Notes under the pieces: model-generated
What the model was told of the DNA's origin: nothing
Seen by the model: the letters and a program-made list of their open reading frames with translations, nothing else
Database searches by the model: none
DNA from: Pseudomonadota bacterium
GTDB lineage: Bacteria > Pseudomonadota > Alphaproteobacteria > Sphingomonadales > Sphingomonadaceae
Direction: 5' to 3'
Assembly (NCBI GenBank): GCA_023426225.1
Contig: JAFABD010000048.1
Coordinates: 1 to 10,615 of the forward strand
Length of the DNA stretch: 10,615 nucleotides
Made by a program: the position numbers and the translations under genes
In this document: positions 1 through 5,391 of the stretch, one piece after another
Position numbering within the stretch: the stretch's first letter is position 1
Layout: each line of letters opens with the position of its first letter

Positions 1-345
1 GTCGAGCGCCGCGTGAAGGCGCGGATGCGGCGCCCCTTCGGGCAAGAGCGCGGCGGTGAGCGTCGTCGCCCAGGCGAGCCCGGCGGCAGGCAGCGGCTGG
101 CCGAACAGCGGCGCGCGGCTGTGGACGAGTTCGACCGTCAGCGCGGGCAGTTGCGCCTCGGTGCGCGCGCGCCAGGTGCCGAGGACGAGATTCGCCGGCT
201 GGAGCACGGGACGCAGCGCGCGCGAGCGGCCGCCGCGGACATAGCCGGCGAGCAGCCCGTGCGCAGCGGTGAAGGCGCGAACGATCGCCCCATGTTCGCC
301 GTGAAACCGCACGCCGAGCAGGATCGCGTCCGCGCGGATCTCCAC
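1..345 (-). CDS. recO: DNA repair protein RecO, N-terminal part (3' end outside window)
   Basis: This is the first 115 codons of RecO, the recombination mediator that works with RecR to load RecA on SSB-coated single-stranded DNA in the RecF pathway. The start is GTG at 345-343. An in-frame TAG lies only two codons upstream (349-351), so no longer protein is possible and the GTG is effectively fixed. The translation begins VEIRADAILLGVRFHGEHGA and continues with the AHGLLAGYVRGGRSR segment and a TWRARTEAQLPALTVEL stretch. This is the usual OB-fold N-terminus of alphaproteobacterial RecO: a short beta strand, an HGEHGAIVR turn, then the G-x-GGRSR loop. A GGCGGA sequence about 8 bases upstream is a weak ribosome binding site. 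The gene is last in the row and follows the acyltransferase after 47 bp. The C-terminal helical part and any zinc cysteines lie outside the window. The identification rests on motif recognition and is strong. Confidence 0.92.
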   Translation of the reverse strand, partial: MEIRADAILLGVRFHGEHGAIVRAFTAAHGLLAGYVRGGRSRALRPVLQPANLVLGTWRARTEAQLPALTVELVHSRAPLFGQPLPAAGLAWATTLTAALLPEGAPHPRLHAALD

Positions 346-392
346 CGGCTAGTTCCGCCCCGGACGCGCGGCCATGGCGGGGCGGCGCATCG

Positions 393-1352
393 TCATCGCC
401 CGCGCCGCAGCCAGCGCAGATGCCGCGCGAGCCCCGCGCGCTGGACCAGTCGCTTCGCCGCCGCCACCGCACGGTTGAACAGGCCCAGCGACAGCATCGT
501 CGCGCGGTTGGCCAGGCTGGGGCGCAGCAGCAGCAGGTCGACACAGGCAATGCCGCCGCTGGCCAGCTGGCGCTTGTGCTGCCCCTCGCCCTCGGTGAAG
601 TCGAAACGGGCGAAGCGGCCCTCGTCGAACAGGTCGCGCAGCGCCTCGAGCTGGAGCACGGTGCCGGGCGAGAAATCGTTGAACGCCGGGTCGTGGCCGA
701 CATAGGCGTAGAGCATCGTCTCGCCCTCTGCCGGGCAATAGAGATAGGCCGCCGGTTCGCCGGCGATGTAGAGCAGCCAGGCACGCACGCGATCGGCGGC
801 GGCATCGGCACGCATCCGCGCGAGAAACTCGGGCGAATCGGGCAGTCCCGCGCCGAGCAGCCGTTCCTGATAGGTCCGCAGCGCGATCCGGCGCGCGACG
901 TCGTGGAAGTGCTCGATCCCCTCGGGTGTCGCGAAGCGGCGCACATCGACCTCGCCGCCCGATTCGGCGGCGACACGGCGGACCTTGCGCCGCAGCCCCT
1001 GCCGGGTGTTGCCCGACAGCGAGGCGAACCAGCGGTCGAAGCCGAGGCCGAGGTCGATGAAGTAGCGCGTGTAGCGCTGGCGCACGAAGGGCAGCATCGC
1101 GCCCGACGCGGCGACGATGGGATCCACCCAGGCGGCAGGGAGCGAGGTGATCGCATAGCCCTGGCCCTCGCGATCGAGCGGCGGCAGCAGCGGGAGCGTG
1201 GTGCCGAGCGCGGCGTCGAGCGACAGCCCGATCCGCACCAGATCGCGCTGGACCGCGACCAGCGTGCGCGCGCCGATTTCGAACCGCAACGCCACCGGCC
1301 GCGCCGCGCCGGCCCGGCCGGCATCGGCGGGGTGCAGCGGATCGGGCGTCAT
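393..1352 (-). CDS. GNAT acyltransferase of the CelD/BcsL (Acetyltransf_6) type
   Basis: This 319-residue protein has no signal peptide and is probably a cytoplasmic N-acyltransferase of the CelD/BcsL branch of the GNAT superfamily. The N-terminal ~110 residues are variable. The recognisable part runs from about 112 to 265. It holds a basic SGNTRQGLRRKVRR stretch (113-126), a beta-strand pair AWLLYIAGEPAAYLYC (191-206), and the family signature YVGHDPAFNDFSPGTVL (217-233). The last is followed by a helix and DFTEGEGQHKRQLA (251-264). The C-terminal tail is strongly basic. The chosen ATG at 1350-1352 overlaps the deacetylase stop in an ATGA, and a GGAAG sequence lies about 10 bases upstream. 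A longer frame reaches back to 1520, but its extra 56 residues lie inside the deacetylase gene and read like an out-of-frame shadow. The family acylates amino sugars or aminoacyl groups in cell-surface polymers; the substrate here is unknown. Coupling to a deacetylase suggests shared work on a sugar amine, which is inference. Confidence 0.86.
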   Translation of the reverse strand: MTPDPLHPADAGRAGAARPVALRFEIGARTLVAVQRDLVRIGLSLDAALGTTLPLLPPLDREGQGYAITSLPAAWVDPIVAASGAMLPFVRQRYTRYFIDLGLGFDRWFASLSGNTRQGLRRKVRRVAAESGGEVDVRRFATPEGIEHFHDVARRIALRTYQERLLGAGLPDSPEFLARMRADAAADRVRAWLLYIAGEPAAYLYCPAEGETMLYAYVGHDPAFNDFSPGTVLQLEALRDLFDEGRFARFDFTEGEGQHKRQLASGGIACVDLLLLRPSLANRATMLSLGLFNRAVAAAKRLVQRAGLARHLRWLRRGR

Positions 1353-2299
1353 GGCGCGCGCTCTTCCACCATGTTCGACCAGAGCTGTTCGGCGTGGCGC
1401 ATCCCCGCGCGCAGCCAGTTGGCACGCAGCGGCGCATCGTCCTGGCCCAGCGCCAGCACGGGACGATCGCGGAAATGACGGGTCACGAGCACCGCCTGCC
1501 GTTGGGCCAGCATCCGGCACAGCGATTCAAATCTTCGCACATGAACCGCGTTTGGTCGCGTTCCGGCCCGATTGGCAAGCTCGAAACTGTGCGACACGAC
1601 CGTAACCGCGGCATGGTTCGCCGCAACGGCGTGATCGAGCGCCGCCTGCATCTCCGAAACCGACAGCGCGCAGATCTGGAAATGGCGCAGCGCCCCGCCC
1701 GCCCCCTCGATCAGCGTGACCGGCACCTCGACGAGTCCGCAATGCGCGACCGGCGCGATCTGGCGCTGGGGGAGTCCGATGGCGCTCGGCCAGGGGTGGT
1801 GCGAGCCGTCATGGCTCGAATCATAGGCGAAATCGAGCGCGGCGAGCGCGGCAAGCGTCGCGTCGCTCGCCGAATAGGAGCCCGCGCGAAAGGCGATCGG
1901 CGACGGCGCGCCCGCGGCTTCGAGCAGCGCGGCGGCACCCTCGATCAACGCGCGCTGATCGTCGGGACTATAGTCGATCAGTTCGAACGACGTGCCCGCG
2001 CCGCCGCACGGCCGCACGCGCGCCCAGTTGGGATGAAGGTGAAGCTGAACCTCTTGCCCCGCAGCGAGGATCAGTTCGACAACGCGGCGGATCGGATCGA
2101 GGCCATAGACGAGCGCGGGCATCGGATCGACGAAGAAGCAGGCGCGCAGGCCGTGCGCAGCGAGCCGTTCGAGCTGCCAGCCGATTCCAACCCCGGCGGG
2201 GTCGAGCGACCGCTGCGCCACCGTCGCCGCGTCGAGCCCGGCGACGTGGTGGCGCCACATCAGCTCGGTGTCGATCGTCAGGAACACGCTGGTCGGCAT
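1349..2299 (-). CDS. Polysaccharide deacetylase family protein (NodB-like fold)
   Basis: This 316-residue protein without signal peptide or membrane helix belongs to the carbohydrate esterase 4 / NodB-homology group, which hydrolyses N- or O-acetyl groups on sugars with a bound metal. Motifs appear in the expected order. LTIDTE at 7-12 stands where classical members have TFDDG. A QLHLHPNW histidine pair (H87, H89) supplies the metal ligands. FRAGSYSA at 137-144 holds the conserved arginine, and VSHSFEL at 235-241 supplies the late histidine. The second acidic residue of the usual DD is replaced (D10-T11-E12), as in the TIDxE variants of the superfamily. It starts at ATG 2297-2299, about 11 bases after a GGAG sequence. 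Its TGA overlaps the ATG of the acyltransferase, so the two are probably translationally coupled. The substrate cannot be read from sequence; a lipid-linked or nucleotide-linked sugar is plausible because the protein appears cytoplasmic. Confidence 0.87.
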   Translation of the reverse strand: MPTSVFLTIDTELMWRHHVAGLDAATVAQRSLDPAGVGIGWQLERLAAHGLRACFFVDPMPALVYGLDPIRRVVELILAAGQEVQLHLHPNWARVRPCGGAGTSFELIDYSPDDQRALIEGAAALLEAAGAPSPIAFRAGSYSASDATLAALAALDFAYDSSHDGSHHPWPSAIGLPQRQIAPVAHCGLVEVPVTLIEGAGGALRHFQICALSVSEMQAALDHAVAANHAAVTVVSHSFELANRAGTRPNAVHVRRFESLCRMLAQRQAVLVTRHFRDRPVLALGQDDAPLRANWLRAGMRHAEQLWSNMVEERAP

Positions 2300-2325
2300 T
2301 CGGCGTTCGGCTCCGCTCCCCCGGC

Positions 2326-2341
2326 CCCGTCGGGCGACGGG
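2326..2341. other. Perfect 6-bp hairpin in the leader of the deacetylase gene
   Basis: The sequence CCCGTC-GGGC-GACGGG forms a perfect six-pair GC-rich stem with a four-base loop. It lies in the 122-bp gap between the second DUF3857 gene (stop at 2422) and the deacetylase start (2299), about 27 bases upstream of that ATG. No run of T follows on either strand, so it is not a standard intrinsic terminator. It could be a weak attenuating or RNA-stabilising structure, or chance in a GC-rich gap. Confidence 0.35.
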
Positions 2342-2421
2342 AATCGGAAACAGCCGGGAGCGCCGTCCGGCCTAGCCGCCCGCCATGAACAAATGGCAAA
2401 GCCGCCGCACCGCGCGCGCGT

Positions 2422-5253
2422 TCACGGACGGATGCCGTAGCGGGCGAACTGTTCGTCGATCCGCGGCGAGATCAGCCGAGCCGCCGCCAGGTCGGCATCG
2501 GCCCCCGGCGTCTTTTGCAGGCGCCCGATCACGCCGCGCATGAAAAGGCTGTCGGCCTGTTCGGTATTGGCGAGCAGCGCGGCGTCGAGATCGGCGCGCG
2601 CCTCGTCGAACCGGCCCATCCGGAAATGGACCATGGCCCGGCTGTCGAGCGACGCGCCCGAATTCTCGCTGAGTTCGATCGCCCTGTTGCAGTCGCGCAG
2701 CGCCTGGTCGAGTTCGCGATCATGGGTGCCGCGCAACCAGCAGCGCGAGTTGTAAAGCCCGGAATTGCGCGGGGCCGCCGCAATCGCCTCGTCGAGGATG
2801 GCGAGCGCCCCGGCGACGTCGCCCGCATCGCCGAGCACGTCGGCAAGTCCGCGTTGCCACTCCGCCTTGGCATCGCCGCCGCGGTCGATGCGTTCGAGCA
2901 GCAGGTCGCGGGCGGCATCGGCCTCGCCCTTTTCGGCCTTGATCCGGGCGAGCAGCAGGATCGGCGATTGGGCTTCGGGATCGAGATCGAGCGCAGCCTT
3001 GATGTCGGCGAGCGCCGCCGCCTCGTCGCGGAGCGTGTAATGGAGTTCGGCACGCTGCGCATAGAGATCGACGGTCGGCGCCAGTTCGATCGCCTTGCCG
3101 ATGTCGCGCAGCGCGGCCTGCCGATCGTAGATGGTCTGATAGAACCAGGCACGGCTGACATAGCCGTCCGCCTGTTCGGGCTGTTCGGCAATCGCCTTGT
3201 CATAGCCGGCGATGATCGGAGCGAGCGCGCCGCCGGCGCGCGCGGCCTTCACCGTCATCCAGCGCCGGGCGGGCTCCGCCGCACCGACGAGCGTGAGCGG
3301 ATTGGCCTTGATGCGCGCGACCTCCGCGCGCACGGCGGCGATCTGGCTGGCCGGCACCTCGCGGGCGCCGGTGAACACGCGATCGTCGACCGTCACGCTG
3401 TCGCCGGCGACGGTGACGCTGCGCGACATCAGCCGTCCGGCGATTTCGGCCGGGAGGCGTTGCTGCCCTTCGAGCGTATAGCCCTTGCCCCCGGCGGGGA
3501 GGCGAATTCGACGCGCGATGCGGACGTCGCTGAGCGTACCGGCGGCGACCGGAATGTCGCGCCATGCCGAACGCGCGCGGTTGGGCGTGAATTGAAGATT
3601 GCCTGCGGTCTGGTCGAGGTTGATCCGTTCGCGGCCGCGCTGGAAATCCCAGTCGGGATACGCGATGCCGGATGCGCTGAGCGTCACGCCGCCGCTCGCG
3701 TCGTCATAGCTGATGCGATAGCCATAGGCGCTGTGCACGCCGAGCACTTCGGTGATCTGGCCGTTCACCAGTTCGGCGAGCTTGTCCTTGTCGATCTCGC
3801 TGCGGATGCTGCGGAGCATCTGCGCCATCTGGCCGTAGAAATCGGCGCGGAAATCGAACGGTGCGGGATATTCGGGGCCGGCGCGCGAATCGAGCGTCAC
3901 CTGCACCAACTGGGTCGGCCGCACCGGGAGAGTGGCGACGGGAATCGGGATCAGCGTCGCCCCCTCGGCCCGGATCGGCAACGCGGTGCGGAATGCAGGA
4001 ACGTCGTCGAGATCCTCGAGACGCGTTCCGCTCTGCGTCCCGTCGAGCCACAGCGTCTTGCCGCCGATCACCGCACGGACGATCACATGATCGAATGCGA
4101 GCGGCGACGGCAGCCGCGATGCGACCAGATCGCCGCCCTCCATGCTGACCAGCGCCGGCTCTGCCTCGATCTGAAGCGCGCGGAGGATCGCGACGAGCAG
4201 CATCGACTTGGCCTTGCAATCGCCATAGCGCAGCGACCAGGTCTGCGTGGGCGACTGGGGAACGTAATTGCCGCTGTCCATCCCACGGAAAAGATAGCGC
4301 ACCTGATCCTGGACCAGCCGCAGCGCCATCGCCGCGCGCGTGCGCGGATCGGACGAGGCCGCAGCGATCCGTGCCACTTCAGCCCCGAGCGGACTTTCGG
4401 GCGGGATCGTACCTTCGGTACGGTAATAAGGGGCCATCACGCCGGCGACGAGCGACCAGTCGCCGAAGCTGCTGGCCTCGACCAGCGCCATCGGCTTGTA
4501 TCGCTGCGGCGCGTCCGCGGGGAGTTCGGGCGGCTTGGCGACGGGGAAACTGATGACGAGTTCGCGGTCGCCGTTGGGAAGCGTGCGCGGCTCCGCCGGC
4601 GCCGTCGCCCCCGGCTGCGCCGCGGCGACCGCCCCGGCGGCATAGCTGCGCCACTGGACGGGAAGCGAGGACGGCCACAGCAAGCGCGCGCGACCGAAGG
4701 CGACCTTGGCGGGGGCCAACAGCAACGGCGACGCGGTTGCGGACTGCCGGCCGAGCACCGCGTCCTTGCGCGTGACCGAATAGCTGAACTGGACGACATC
4801 GCCGACCCGAAGCCCCTCGAGCGCGAGCGTGGCGGTAAGCACGCCGTCGAGCGCCGCCTGCTCGAGCTTGCGTTCGCGCTGGAGGACGGTGAAGCGCGCG
4901 CCCTTGGCGAGCAGGTCGATCCGCTCTGCCCCGCGCAGGATCATGACCTTGTGGACGATGAGGTCGCCATGCGACGGATCCCATTGCAACGGCAGCGTCC
5001 CGGCCTCGGTGAGCATCTGCGGCGTGGTGATCCGCATCGCCGTTTCGGTGTAGATCGACGTGCCGCCGGGTTCGAGCCGCTGCTGGAAATCGAAGATCTG
5101 GAGCATCGGGTCGCCGTCGCCGAGCCGCGCCACGTCGAGCGGCGGTGCCGGAACGACCCAGGCGGGCAAGGGCTGATAAAGCGGCTTGTCGCCGGCATAT
5201 GCGACCCCCGTGCTCGACAACAGCGCCGCGACCAGCAACTTGCGTACAAACAT
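2422..5253 (-). CDS. Secreted DUF3857 / transglutaminase-like / TPR protein (copy A)
   Basis: This 943-residue exported protein has an unknown specific role. The N-terminus MFVRKLLVAALLSSTGVAYA is a clear Sec signal peptide cut before GDKPLYQP, which places the protein in the periplasm or outside. I chose the ATG at 5251-5253. It begins the signal peptide and has GGGGGGAA five bases upstream, whereas the longer frame from 5301 adds 16 residues in front of the signal. Residues ~50-290 form the beta-rich DUF3857 region. Residues ~290-405 form a transglutaminase-like domain with an intact triad: Cys346 in RYGDCKAK, His389 in FDHVIV and Asp404 in LWLDGT. A second beta-rich domain follows (~445-640). 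A TPR array (~680-915) ends the protein. The mature form has only three cysteines: 346, 838 (NSRCWLRG) and 855 (ALRDCNRAIEL). It is a paralogue of the neighbouring upstream gene, separated by 138 bp. This fold includes proteases, cross-linkers and peptide amidases; which activity applies here is open. Confidence 0.93.
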   Translation of the reverse strand: MFVRKLLVAALLSSTGVAYAGDKPLYQPLPAWVVPAPPLDVARLGDGDPMLQIFDFQQRLEPGGTSIYTETAMRITTPQMLTEAGTLPLQWDPSHGDLIVHKVMILRGAERIDLLAKGARFTVLQRERKLEQAALDGVLTATLALEGLRVGDVVQFSYSVTRKDAVLGRQSATASPLLLAPAKVAFGRARLLWPSSLPVQWRSYAAGAVAAAQPGATAPAEPRTLPNGDRELVISFPVAKPPELPADAPQRYKPMALVEASSFGDWSLVAGVMAPYYRTEGTIPPESPLGAEVARIAAASSDPRTRAAMALRLVQDQVRYLFRGMDSGNYVPQSPTQTWSLRYGDCKAKSMLLVAILRALQIEAEPALVSMEGGDLVASRLPSPLAFDHVIVRAVIGGKTLWLDGTQSGTRLEDLDDVPAFRTALPIRAEGATLIPIPVATLPVRPTQLVQVTLDSRAGPEYPAPFDFRADFYGQMAQMLRSIRSEIDKDKLAELVNGQITEVLGVHSAYGYRISYDDASGGVTLSASGIAYPDWDFQRGRERINLDQTAGNLQFTPNRARSAWRDIPVAAGTLSDVRIARRIRLPAGGKGYTLEGQQRLPAEIAGRLMSRSVTVAGDSVTVDDRVFTGAREVPASQIAAVRAEVARIKANPLTLVGAAEPARRWMTVKAARAGGALAPIIAGYDKAIAEQPEQADGYVSRAWFYQTIYDRQAALRDIGKAIELAPTVDLYAQRAELHYTLRDEAAALADIKAALDLDPEAQSPILLLARIKAEKGEADAARDLLLERIDRGGDAKAEWQRGLADVLGDAGDVAGALAILDEAIAAAPRNSGLYNSRCWLRGTHDRELDQALRDCNRAIELSENSGASLDSRAMVHFRMGRFDEARADLDAALLANTEQADSLFMRGVIGRLQKTPGADADLAAARLISPRIDEQFARYGIRP

Positions 5254-5258
5254 GACGA

Positions 5259-5266
5259 TTCCCCCC
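5259..5266 (-). promoter_or_regulatory. Ribosome binding site that decides the start of DUF3857 copy A
   Basis: On the minus strand GGGGGGAA lies five bases before ATG 5253-5251. It selects the signal-peptide start over the in-frame ATG at 5301, which would bury this site inside the coding frame. Confidence 0.6.
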
Positions 5267-5361
5267 AACGAAGGGAAATCTTCTAACGCCGCGCCGCGCA
5301 ACTACAATCGAAAGCGCGATGTCGAGCACAGGCCGACGATCATCCTTGCGCTTCTTTTGCC

Positions 5362-5391
5362 GTTATCTTCGAAACCTTGCAGCCATGGAAA
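5362..5391 (-). promoter_or_regulatory. Possible sigma-70-like promoter for DUF3857 copy A
   Basis: The 138-bp gap between the two DUF3857 genes is visibly less GC-rich than the coding DNA. On the minus strand it contains TTTCCA (5391-5386), an 18-base spacer and GATAAC (5367-5362). Each hexamer matches the TTGACA/TATAAT consensus at four of six positions. The -35 element abuts the stop codon of the upstream gene. A start near 5355 would give a leader of about 100 bases. Sphingomonad promoters fit this consensus loosely, so this is a suggestion only. It would let copy A be transcribed separately from copy B. Confidence 0.22.

Noticed and set aside
349..1437. A 362-codon minus-strand frame overlapping the acyltransferase
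   Set aside because: Arg/Ala/Gly/Pro-rich shadow in another frame. It ends at the TAG just before recO and has no motifs, whereas the overlapping frame gives a GNAT signature.
1353..1520. N-terminal extension of the acyltransferase to an ATG at 1520
   Set aside because: The 56 extra residues lie inside the deacetylase coding region and look like a shadow. The ATGA overlap gives a normal coupled start.
2515..5286. A 923-codon open frame on the plus strand antisense to DUF3857 copy A
   Set aside because: Long antisense frames are expected in DNA this rich in GC. The translation is low-complexity and rich in Arg, Gly, Ala and Asp, with no domain. The minus strand carries a clear protein with signal peptide and catalytic triad.
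5254..5301. N-terminal extension of DUF3857 copy A to ATG 5301
   Set aside because: It would place 16 residues ahead of a standard signal peptide and swallow the GGGGGGAA ribosome binding site.
5294..5335. A 13-codon leader ORF upstream of DUF3857 copy A
   Set aside because: The AAGG before its ATG has no spacing for ribosome binding, and the peptide has no regulatory pattern such as repeated codons. Chance is sufficient.
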